DNA of 64,000 nt, taken from Cyanophora paradoxa. Taxonomy: Eukaryota > Glaucocystophyceae > Cyanophorales > Cyanophoraceae. This document shows positions 20,931-28,836 of the stretch, in pieces. The first letter of the stretch is position 1, and each line of letters begins with the position of its first letter. The stretch is from contig QPMI01000022.1 in assembly GCA_004431415.1 (NCBI GenBank), forward strand, positions 434,001-498,000. Direction: 5' to 3'. Under the pieces are notes generated by a model. That model was given only the letters and a program-made list of their open reading frames with translations. It was not told the origin of the DNA and searched no databases. The translations under genes and the position numbers were made by a program.

Positions 20931-21046
20931 GGGAGTGTGATACGGAAATTATTTAGCAGGGGGGATCTCGAGTGGAAAAAAAGGTTAAAAAAGGAATTTA
21001 TATCGGCGGTTTTTGGTTTTGAGAAAGAGGCTTCGCCTGACGCGAG

Positions 21047-21054
21047 TATAAAAG
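21047..21054 (+). promoter_or_regulatory. TATA-like box of the polymerase gene
   Basis: TATAAAAG lies 50 bp before the ATG at 21104. It is followed by ATATATTAATAGAGTG (21080–21094), which resembles the segment just before the 85-aa gene. The nested insert stops just upstream and leaves this box intact. Confidence 0.5.
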
Positions 21055-21103
21055 TATTTAAAGAAAACTTTTGTAGGTATATATTAATAGAGTGAACAAA
21101 GAA

Positions 21104-24100
21104 ATGCCTCGACCAAGTAATCGAATTTCGAAGAATTTGCAGGATGAGATTCTTGGTTACTACATGCAAGCAAAAGTAGAAGACAAATTGACCCGAGAGC
21201 AGGATATCTATTTCTTGAGAGAATTTACTTTCAAAGCAATTAGAATTCCAAAGTTGATTGATATCAGAGATACACTGAGAGGTATCGTAGAGCCTCGTTT
21301 GTATCGCAAGCAGGAGAAGAAGGAGAAGAGGGCTGAGAGAGCCGCTAAGAATGTTGAGAAGCAGAACAAGAAAGCAGCCGAAGCAAAGAAGCGGAAGCGC
21401 TTTGATCGCAAGCAGAATAAGAAGGCTAAACGTTCCGCTCGTTCCCAGAAGAATGTGGAAAAGCAGCAAAGTAAGCAGTTCAAAGCGCTGGTAAGGAGGA
21501 TCATAAGGGATATTGAGGCCCAGGATGGTGATACAGTCTCGCTTCGTGTGAGGTTTTACAGAATTCCTGAAGACTTTAATAACCTCCCAAACAACTACGA
21601 TGTTGTTATCCACGAAGACACACCATATATTGAAACACAAAAATCCGGAAAACGCGCATTGATGGTCTCCTGCCCCAAGCAAGTGCTGGTGAGATTGCTT
21701 GAACAGGTGCAAGAGGACTTTAATAACTTCTTTGCATTGTGGACTCTGAACGAGATCGCTTCCTTCCTGATTTCTATTGGGCAAAGCAACCCTCGCAATC
21801 GAGACTATCAATTCGTTAAGGTTTTCACGAATGATGCGCCCAATGGTTCAGACATCAAGTATCCAGAGGTGATGACAATCGAGGAGATTATTGTCAGCGA
21901 TAACAAAACAGTATACCCTTTGAATGAACGAGTTCTGCGAGATGGGCAGGCTCCAAAAATCGTTTCTCGTTTCGTGAAATACACCCTCAATGGTCAGGCT
22001 AAGTGTGTGATGGACCAAATATGTCCCGATGATTCACTTACCATCAAAGATTGTTTAATCGAAGCATTACATCAGGTTCTATGCAAAGGGTTTGAGTATG
22101 CCCGCAGCATCAAGAAGTATAAGAAGGTCAACTACTCCAAAGACTGGCTCTTTGCTCAGATCAAGGGATATGAACCTAAGCCTGATTCCGATTGGGGAGT
22201 GAGTTTTGATGAGCTTCTTCCTTTCTTGAAAAAGTGGCGCATCAGGTTCATTGCAATTGGAAAGGATGACAAGGTTATTCATACTCTTTCCTTCAAACCG
22301 AATCGAACCAACTCTCACTTAGTTCCCGCAAGTGTTTATGTGCAGATTGCAAACGACCACGTTTATGTATTAAATAAGGATCTCAGTAAACTGGTTCGTT
22401 CTTTCAATGGAACTGGCGCCCGTGAAACCAAGAAGAGTATGGGTTCAGCAGCCATGAAATACAAGATCAAAACACAGTTCAACGATAACAGCTTCTTTGC
22501 TTACAGCGAGGAGGATATCATCAAGATCATTGCCAGAGAGAAAGATAGCAATTCCGAAAAAATTAAGATCACATACAACAAGCCGTTACTTGAGTTGTTG
22601 GGAAGCTTCCGAAAGGCTAATCACGAGGTTCACACTTCCATTACTGATGAGGGAACAATAACATACATTCACTACACAATAGAGGATAAAGATGTAATTA
22701 TCCTTCCACCAGGCAACATGGTGGATATGGAAAATATTGATGTGAACCTTGCAGATGATGCCCATCGCAAGTTGTTTGATGAGATGAGTCAGATGATGTA
22801 TAGGGCGCTTATCAACAAACCCTACAAGAGCAAATATAATCCAGAAACATATGCAGCATTTACTAAAGGGCAACAGAGTGCATTGACTGGGTTCTTTGGA
22901 TCTGCCTCTGAGGTCCGAACAATGGTAGAGAACATTGCCTATGGATCCATTGATACTCACAAGCTCGACATTTCCAAAGCATACACACACATCGTTTCGA
23001 AAGTGCTTAAGGTGTTTCCAGTTTTCAGTTCATTTGATAGATTCGAAAAAGTCAAAGTGTCTTGCAGCTCGGACATCGAAGACAATTCGTTCTATTCCGT
23101 GAAAGTGAAAGCCAAACACTTCAAAGCATTCAGAAATTATGGTGAGGCGAATACCTTGAATCAATACAAGAGGATTCTCGTCGATTCAAAGTATAACCTG
23201 ATGTATGGTGAGGTTTTGAAAGAGTTTTACGAGGATATTAAGGATGACATCAGCATTGAGGCAGTTCTAAGACCTTATCGGATTGCCGAGAATGTCACCT
23301 TGCAGGCTTTCAAGCAGTTGTATGCAAGTCAGCTTTCGACCAAGGAGAAGAAAGACATTGCCAACCATCACATTGGTCTATTTGGTAAGAAGTCCCAGCG
23401 AAAAGCAACCACCTACACCTTTTTCAATAAAAATGATGCTCTGAATTTCATTGAAGAGAATGGAGGGACCCTGAAGTTTATAAGTTTCGATCAAGAGAAG
23501 CCAACACACACATCAGTTAAGAATGAGAAGGACATTAAATCGCCCATGATTTGGTATGTGAACCAGGAAGAACAAGAACGGGCTTTCATTGATGGTTTCC
23601 TGCCAATGCAGTGCGTGATTTACTCCACCATGCGAGGCATCATGTATCGCCTATGCAAGAAATTGCTCTCTGAGGGAGTGGGAGTCCTTGCAATCAAGAC
23701 CGATGAGCTGACAATCGATAGACCATATCCATTCGAGCAGTTTGACCGAAACCTATTCGAGAACACTGGAAAGTTTGATGTGAAGCCAGCAAACATGAAC
23801 TCGATAACCCACAGTAAGAGGACTTCCAAAAAACCAAAGAGCCACATGATCACATTTGATCGACTCAAAACTCGTTCCAAACCTTTCATCAATGTTGAAA
23901 AGATTGTTCACAAGGTTCACAAGTTCCAGGATGAGTATGACCTCCCAGCAATCGTAAATGCTTTGGATGGGCAAGGTAATGTGCTGATTAAAGGAGTGAA
24001 ACCGGAACTGGTAAGACTACTTTGGCAAAGGCAATGGCCAAGAAGTATGGTAAGAAATGCTTGTTCGTTGCGCCTACTAATAAGAGATGCAAGGATTTGC

Positions 24101-24112
24101 GAATGGAACTAA
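21104..24112 (+). CDS. B-family DNA polymerase, protein-primed type (about 1,000 aa)
   Basis: It replicates the element, probably from its TIR ends with a protein primer. ATG 21104 is preferred over an in-frame GTG at 21092. Polymerase motif A is LDISKAYTHIV (about residue 622), motif B lies around NHHIGLFGKKSQR (about 754), and motif C is KTDEL (865–868), where one of the usual two Asp of DTD is replaced (K-T-D). Residues about 65–130 are a strongly basic helical region. Residues about 310–430 hold a Cys/His domain (KDCLIEAL to NDHVYVLN) that could be OTU-like. The reading frame runs past the end of the polymerase and abruptly loses sense after VLIKGV (about 23994), where the −1 frame opens into the helicase. 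The last ~40 residues are therefore probably not authentic. Confidence 0.82.
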   Translation: MPRPSNRISKNLQDEILGYYMQAKVEDKLTREQDIYFLREFTFKAIRIPKLIDIRDTLRGIVEPRLYRKQEKKEKRAERAAKNVEKQNKKAAEAKKRKRFDRKQNKKAKRSARSQKNVEKQQSKQFKALVRRIIRDIEAQDGDTVSLRVRFYRIPEDFNNLPNNYDVVIHEDTPYIETQKSGKRALMVSCPKQVLVRLLEQVQEDFNNFFALWTLNEIASFLISIGQSNPRNRDYQFVKVFTNDAPNGSDIKYPEVMTIEEIIVSDNKTVYPLNERVLRDGQAPKIVSRFVKYTLNGQAKCVMDQICPDDSLTIKDCLIEALHQVLCKGFEYARSIKKYKKVNYSKDWLFAQIKGYEPKPDSDWGVSFDELLPFLKKWRIRFIAIGKDDKVIHTLSFKPNRTNSHLVPASVYVQIANDHVYVLNKDLSKLVRSFNGTGARETKKSMGSAAMKYKIKTQFNDNSFFAYSEEDIIKIIAREKDSNSEKIKITYNKPLLELLGSFRKANHEVHTSITDEGTITYIHYTIEDKDVIILPPGNMVDMENIDVNLADDAHRKLFDEMSQMMYRALINKPYKSKYNPETYAAFTKGQQSALTGFFGSASEVRTMVENIAYGSIDTHKLDISKAYTHIVSKVLKVFPVFSSFDRFEKVKVSCSSDIEDNSFYSVKVKAKHFKAFRNYGEANTLNQYKRILVDSKYNLMYGEVLKEFYEDIKDDISIEAVLRPYRIAENVTLQAFKQLYASQLSTKEKKDIANHHIGLFGKKSQRKATTYTFFNKNDALNFIEENGGTLKFISFDQEKPTHTSVKNEKDIKSPMIWYVNQEEQERAFIDGFLPMQCVIYSTMRGIMYRLCKKLLSEGVGVLAIKTDELTIDRPYPFEQFDRNLFENTGKFDVKPANMNSITHSKRTSKKPKSHMITFDRLKTRSKPFINVEKIVHKVHKFQDEYDLPAIVNALDGQGNVLIKGVKPELVRLLWQRQWPRSMVRNACSLRLLIRDARICEWN

Positions 24113-25287
24113 AAGCAGAGTGGGGGCAGGATGCTCCTGAGGTGATGACTATTTATCGAGCCTTGAATTTGAATGTTGATGATGAGAGAATGAAGGGAAA
24201 TGTTGGGAAGAAGGTTTCGGAATTATCTAAGTACGATTGCTTTGTTATTGATGAGATCTACCAGTTTGAGATTAGGGAATTGGAATCTCTGTGCGATGTG
24301 ATGACTGTGCAGTTCCCAGACAAACTCTACATCGCAACAGGCGACCCCTACCAGAACCCACCCATCCAATTCATAACAGTCAATCAACGAGATTACTACA
24401 ACAAGATCTTCGATAGACTTTTCAAGAACGAGGTTTACCTGCAGGTTGGAAAGCGTCATAAACTGGCTGCAGATCAGAAGAAATTCGACCAGTTATGGGA
24501 GGACTTATTCAGGACTGAACTACCAGTTTCTATTGCTGCCAGACGATTGGGCTTGAAAGTAGTTGATACATTGGAGAAGGGTGATATCTCAGTATGCAAT
24601 TCAAACCGCAAGTGTGCAGAGGTGAACAACAAAATGCATAAAATGATTCATGGAGAGGATCCTGTATATAAGACAGGTGTGGAGCTGATTGCAAAGGTGC
24701 GAATGACAACAAGTGAGGGCATCATTCAGCGGGGCTTTGTTTACGAAGTGGTCGAATACAAAGCCAAGGAAATTCTCACTCTCAAAGACATTGATTCGGG
24801 TGAAGTGCATACTCTAAAAAGCGAAGATATCAAGTATTTCGCATTGACCCATGCTTTCACCTGTCACATCATTCAGGGTGACACAATCAGGGATTCTCGT
24901 GTTGTAATTCACGAGACTGGGTCCCCATATGTTACTGCTGAGTGGTTCTATGTTGCAGCAACTCGAACCCAGAATCTCTCAGATACTGTGATTTTCGTTG
25001 ATAAATCCGAGGCAGCCACAATGGTGAAAACGAAGGAGGATCAAGCTCAGAAAATCGATTCCTACAAATCCCAAGACAAACAAGCCAATCGGGAGTTCTC
25101 CTTGGCAGAGTATGTTGATTGGGACTGGTTCAAAAAGCAGTATGGGAAGCAATTGGGGCGATGCAGAAGGTGCTTTGATATTATGGATTTCGAAGAAGCC
25201 ACTGTTGATCGGGAGAACAATGCTATCGCTCACATTTCTCGAAACTGTTTCTTGTCACATTGTAGGTGTAACTGTTCAGCCCAGTAA
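23992..25287 (+). CDS. SF1 (Pif1/RecD-like) helicase domain, frame-split from the polymerase
   Basis: In the −1 frame relative to the polymerase, Walker A is TGTGKTT (from 24001), Walker B VIDEI (24244), motif III GDPYQ (about 24340), a QGDT motif near 24875 and VAATR at 24951. All are hallmarks of SF1B helicases. The frame is closed by a stop at 23989–23991, and the first in-frame ATG (24034) lies after Walker A. A stand-alone protein from it would therefore lack ATP binding, and the domain must be translated as a fusion with the polymerase. The C-terminus is Cys-rich (CRRC, then CFLSHCRCNC) and may bind zinc. The stop overlaps the integrase start by one base (TAATG). Confidence 0.8.
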   Translation, partial: RSETGTGKTTLAKAMAKKYGKKCLFVAPTNKRCKDLRMELKAEWGQDAPEVMTIYRALNLNVDDERMKGNVGKKVSELSKYDCFVIDEIYQFEIRELESLCDVMTVQFPDKLYIATGDPYQNPPIQFITVNQRDYYNKIFDRLFKNEVYLQVGKRHKLAADQKKFDQLWEDLFRTELPVSIAARRLGLKVVDTLEKGDISVCNSNRKCAEVNNKMHKMIHGEDPVYKTGVELIAKVRMTTSEGIIQRGFVYEVVEYKAKEILTLKDIDSGEVHTLKSEDIKYFALTHAFTCHIIQGDTIRDSRVVIHETGSPYVTAEWFYVAATRTQNLSDTVIFVDKSEAATMVKTKEDQAQKIDSYKSQDKQANREFSLAEYVDWDWFKKQYGKQLGRCRRCFDIMDFEEATVDRENNAIAHISRNCFLSHCRCNCSAQ

Positions 25288-26219
25288 TGGAGAATATTCT
25301 ATCATACAAAAAATACAAACAGAAGCTCATTAGTGAAGGGAAGGAATTTGATGAGGCGGAACTGAGAAACAAGTATAATAATTCCGAACTGCATCAAATT
25401 TTCAAGAAGCCTAGGAAAAAGACTACGTTTTTAAGAATAGTTGCCCAGCCATACTCATTTCAGGTTGATGTCATGTTTTTCAGAAAGTTTAAGACAGCAA
25501 ATTATGGATACATTAAAGCGCTTAGTTTCATTGACATTCTAAGTAGAAAGGCATTTGTGTATGCTTTCAAGACCAGCGAAGAGATTCCGGGAATACTTAA
25601 TAAATTCAAGGGCGAAGCAGGTAAGGTTGTAGGATTGGCAGGGGATAATGAGTTTTCCAGTGCGGTTTATCGAACTTGGTGCAGTGAAAATGGTGTCGAA
25701 TTGTATACAGATGTTGCGAAAGAAGATCACATTTCTGCTGGGAATAAACTTGGGATAATCGATCGATTCACTCGAACCTTCAAACAATACATGAACAAAC
25801 TCATGGTCTCGAGGAATACTTCGAAGTGGGTCGAATTAATCCCAGATGTGCTAAAGGCTTACAATAACTCGCCTCATTCATCACTGAACAATGATTCCCC
25901 AAACCAAGTGTTTGCAAGTCCACAGAAGCAAATGTTTATTTTCCTAAAAACCACCAAGCATAACATGGATGTTAAAGAGAATCAACCCGATAAAATCAAA
26001 CCAGGAGATACTGTAAGAGTTTTAGAGGAGAGAGGTGCATTCTCAAAGGAAGGCCCCAGGTTCAGTCAGAAGATTTACAAAGTAGCTGGGAAAGATGCTA
26101 ATCGATTCAAGGTGCTTGAAGATAATGGAGATGATGCAGAGGAATTAAAGAGACGTTTTAAGCAACAAGAGTTACAGAAAGTGAAACGAGATGAGATAAT
26201 GAAATTCCACAGCAAATGA
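25287..26219 (+). CDS. rve-type (retroviral-like) DDE integrase (310 aa)
   Basis: It integrates the element and explains the 6-bp target duplication. The rve core has D61 (FQVDVMFF) and D120 (GDNEFSSA). The third acidic position is D159 in LGIIDRFTRTFK, where the canonical residue is Glu. The C-terminus, KIKPGDTVRVL then FSQKIYKVAG, is the SH3-like barrel typical of integrases, followed by a basic tail. No N-terminal HHCC zinc finger is visible. It starts overlapping the helicase stop and its own stop overlaps the ATG of a 42-codon ORF. The reading frame is intact. Confidence 0.88.
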   Translation: MENILSYKKYKQKLISEGKEFDEAELRNKYNNSELHQIFKKPRKKTTFLRIVAQPYSFQVDVMFFRKFKTANYGYIKALSFIDILSRKAFVYAFKTSEEIPGILNKFKGEAGKVVGLAGDNEFSSAVYRTWCSENGVELYTDVAKEDHISAGNKLGIIDRFTRTFKQYMNKLMVSRNTSKWVELIPDVLKAYNNSPHSSLNNDSPNQVFASPQKQMFIFLKTTKHNMDVKENQPDKIKPGDTVRVLEERGAFSKEGPRFSQKIYKVAGKDANRFKVLEDNGDDAEELKRRFKQQELQKVKRDEIMKFHSK

Positions 26220-26344
26220 GGATTCAAGCTGTAAAGAAAACAAACACAGTGAATCGAAAAGTTGCAAAAGAGGGAATCAAACCAAATCGCAGCAAAGTTG
26301 TTAGAAAAAGGTATCAATTAAGAAGCGGATTAACTAAAAGGTAG
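26216..26344 (+). CDS. Possible 42-aa basic protein overlapping the integrase stop
   Basis: The integrase TGA overlaps this ORF's start in ATGA. The product is MRIQAVKKTNTVNRK onward, ending RSGLTKR, with about one third Lys/Arg. It stops exactly at the inner boundary of the right TIR. It may be a real small basic protein, or a former extension of the integrase tail. No homology is recognised. Confidence 0.35.
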   Translation: MRIQAVKKTNTVNRKVAKEGIKPNRSKVVRKRYQLRSGLTKR

Positions 26345-26673
26345 TTGGGTGTAATGCATATAACTTCGATTGATTAGATTTTAGATATAACTTCGATTAA
26401 ATAAAATAGATTGTGACTGAGGCTTACTGAGATTTACTGAGATTGGGGATTGGGTTACTGGGAATCATGCGGATATTGCTTGAAGGGGCAAATTATATTG
26501 GGGTAATTTTTGGGTGTAATGCATATAACTTCGATTAAATAAAATAGATTGTGACTGAGGCTTACTGAGATTTACTGAGATTGGGGATTGGGTTACTGGG
26601 AATCATGCGGATATTGCTTGAAGGGGCAAATTATATTGGGGTAATTTTTGGGTGTAATGCTCACAGCTCAGCT
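26345..26673 (-). repeat. Right terminal inverted repeat (329 bp)
   Basis: Reverse complement of the left TIR, including both 138-bp repeats, the 27-base spacer and the outer cap ending CACAGCTCAGCT. No mismatch was noticed. Confidence 0.93.
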
Positions 26674-26679
26674 TGCCGG
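26674..26679. repeat. Right target-site duplication TGCCGG
   Basis: Exact copy of 13598–13603, adjoining the right TIR. Confidence 0.92.
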
Positions 26680-26774
26680 CGGGGCTGCGGGGGCGGGCGG
26701 AGGCGCTCCTGGGCGGCCGCTGGGCCGCCCGCCCGTGCCGCGTCGAGCTGCACGTGCGGGAGCACGCGGCGTGA
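26680..26774 (+). pseudogene. Severed 3' part of the F-box/LRR last exon
   Basis: Joined after base 13603, the sequence continues in phase for 31 codons (AGLRGRAEALLGG up to VELHVREHAA) to TGA at 26772–26774. Its Arg/Leu/Ala-rich composition matches exon 4. With the element in place this piece has no start or promoter of its own. Confidence 0.8.
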
Positions 26775-27424
26775 ACGATAGGTCTGCACATACGCATGTT
26801 CAAATTCTATATATAGCTACACATTTCGAATTCATGCCTCCAACCTCCAACGGGGGGCGGGGGGGGGGGGGGGGGGGGGGGCGCCCGCCGACCGGGAGGG
26901 GAAATTAAAGCGGGGGGACGATCGCGATCGTGCGAGTCGGCAGTTTGAATCTACCGGGCGCCGGCAAGTGCGCCAGCCTTCTTACTTTGCACCGTGAGAC
27001 TGGCGGGGCGGGGGCGCGCGCACGGGCGGGAAAGCGCGGGGCAGGACTTCTCGTCGTGGAGGAGGACGATGTTCTTCGAATTCCCGGCCCGCCGGGCCGC
27101 GCCGCGTGCCGCACCTCGCCCAGCACGTAGTGGCTTGCCAGGACCTCTGCGTGGGCCCGAGAAGACCAGGGGCCGCCAGGCCGCCAGGTATACCAATCAT
27201 TAATTATAGGGCATGCTGGAGGCCCTCAGACCTCCCAATTGCAGCAGCTCCGAGGCTATAGCTAGCTCCTCATGATCGACGCATGGCCACGGACGTTTCG
27301 AATGCGAAGAAAGAACTTCAGCTGCTGCATATGCATGTACCACTTAAAGAATCACGTACAAAATGAGAAGAACGATTCCAAACTAGTTTAAACAATATTC
27401 GCGTGAGTTTGAAAGGCACTAGCT
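26775..27424. other. Intergenic; no recognisable gene
   Basis: It contains a poly-G run around 26853–26882 and short frames on both strands between 26900 and 27200, without family resemblance. The AT-rich part at 27240–27400 is probably the 3' spacer of the minus-strand gene that follows. Confidence 0.45.
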
Positions 27425-28800
27425 CTACGGGGCGGCGCCGAGGCCGAGGGCGGCGGCGTGGGCGGGGCAGAGCCAGCAGACGGCCCCGCGCGGGCTCTTC
27501 AGGAGCGTCTTCCGGAGGCCGCCCAGCGCCTGCCGCGGGTCGGCGCCCCTCAGCAGCTCCTCCAGCGCCCGCCGCATCCCGTCCTGGGGCGCAGGCGGGG
27601 TACGGGCCTCAGGTGGGGCTGGGGGGCGCGCAGGGCCGGGCACTCGGCGCACGCGGCACTCGGCGACGGCGGCGGGGCGGCCGGCGTTGAAGGCGGCGAT
27701 CTCGTCGGCGGCCTCGCGCAGCTGCGCCGCGGCGTCCCGCCCCAGCCGCCCGCGATCGCCCGCCCGTCCAGGCCCCTGCATAGCTAGCTCGACGGCCCGC
27801 GGCGGAGGCGGGCGGGCGGGCGGGGGCGGCACCGCACCGGTCGGCGAGGGCGTCGATGCCGAGGCGGGCGGCGGCCTCGGCGACGGGCTCCGGCACGGAG
27901 ACGCCCACCGCCGCGTCCAGCGCCACCGACAGCAGCTGCGCCCCGCTCGATCCCGTACCCCCCCCCGCTCCGCTCCGCGCCCGTACCCCCCGGACGCACC
28001 TTGAGGCCGATGGCGATGTAGGGGCCCGCCTTGGCGACGAACTCCTTCGGCTTGTCGATCGCGTACCCCTCGTGGTCCGTCATGTGCGCCTGCCCGGCAG
28101 TCAGGCCCGGGCCCGGCGGAGGGCGGGGCGGGCGGCGGCTCGAGCTCGACGCGCCTTGCCGGGGCATTCGCAGAGCAGGTGCAACCGGACCTTGTTCACG
28201 AGCCAGTCCGCCGGCCTCCACCACTTGCGGTCCTGCGGGGCGCGCCGGCCCGCTCGCTCGCACGGGCGAGGGCGGGGCCCGGGCGTTTCGGGGTCCGCCG
28301 ACCTTTCTGTTGAAGGGGAGGAGGACGTAGAGGCTCGGCACGCGGCACTGGTCGACGTTGAGCTGCGGCCCGCGCGCGGGGCGTGAGCCCGGCGGGCGGC
28401 GCGGGGCCGCGAGGACGGGCGGGGCGGGCGGCGCACGACGGCGAGCATCGCGTCGACGATCATCGCCTTCTGCTCGGCCATCTCCCCCAGGAGCCAGCGG
28501 TCCTTCTCCAGCTGCCGCGCCGCCGCCTCCTGCACACGTACCCCCGTCGGGCGCCTCCCGTACCCCCGGGCAGGGCGGGCGGGCTCCACGCACGGCCTGC
28601 GCCTGCTGCTGGGCCTCCAGGAGCACCTGCGCGGGCCTAAGGGCGCGGGGCGCAGAGGGAAGCGGCGGGGCGGAGCGGGGGACGGACGGCGATCTTGTCG
28701 AGCTGCTGCTGCATGCCGCCCGCCGCGAGCTCGCGACCGACGACGCCGGCCGCCCGCGCCCACCGCACGACCGCCTCGACCTGCCCGAGCTAGCATTGAG

Positions 28801-28836
<36 letters not shown>

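Larger units (their letters stand above)
19400..21041 (-). mobile_element. Helitron-like GC-rich element nested inside the viral element
   Basis: GC content jumps sharply at about 19400 and falls again by about 21041. The ends match the host-side copy at 1034–1531 in inverse orientation: the hairpin GTGCTCC-TGC-GGAGCAC-type end lies at 19408–19424 and the GCCTGAC end at 21035–21041. An 11-bp motif, GGCGAAGCCTC, near 19434 recurs inverted at the other end, an asymmetric terminal repeat as in Helitron2/Helentron elements. No transposase or Rep-helicase coding region is seen, so it is non-autonomous. The middle holds 150-bp tandem repeats. It sits between viral genes and breaks none; it ends 6 bp before the TATA-like box of the polymerase gene. 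Confidence 0.72.
13604..26673. mobile_element. Integrated Polinton-like virus / virophage-type element
   Basis: The element is 13,070 bp, bounded by inverted repeats and a 6-bp target duplication, and is strikingly AT-rich against its GC-rich surroundings. It has a left block of mostly minus-strand morphogenesis genes (zinc ribbon, ATPase, major capsid protein) and a right block on the plus strand (penton-like protein, two unknowns, polymerase, helicase, integrase, small basic ORF). Capsid, ATPase, protein-primed-type polymerase and rve integrase together define Polintons, Polinton-like viruses and Maviriviricetes. No Ad-type or papain-type maturation protease gene was recognised. Without the nested insert the element would be about 11.4 kb. 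TIRs that look identical suggest recent arrival. Host range is unknown; this is a protist element. Confidence 0.93.

Noticed and set aside
21092-21103. GTG as polymerase start
   Set aside because: An in-frame ATG follows at 21104; a eukaryotic translation system would use it and no residues of note are lost.
20843-21811. 322-codon minus-strand ORF over the start of the polymerase
   Set aside because: It is the antisense shadow of the basic, Lys-rich polymerase N-terminus and crosses the nested-insert boundary; its Leu/Phe-rich translation is the expected complement.
13604-26673. Retrotransposon or LTR interpretation of the AT-rich element
   Set aside because: The ends are inverted, not direct, repeats; there is no reverse transcriptase; capsid, packaging ATPase and DNA polymerase genes are present.
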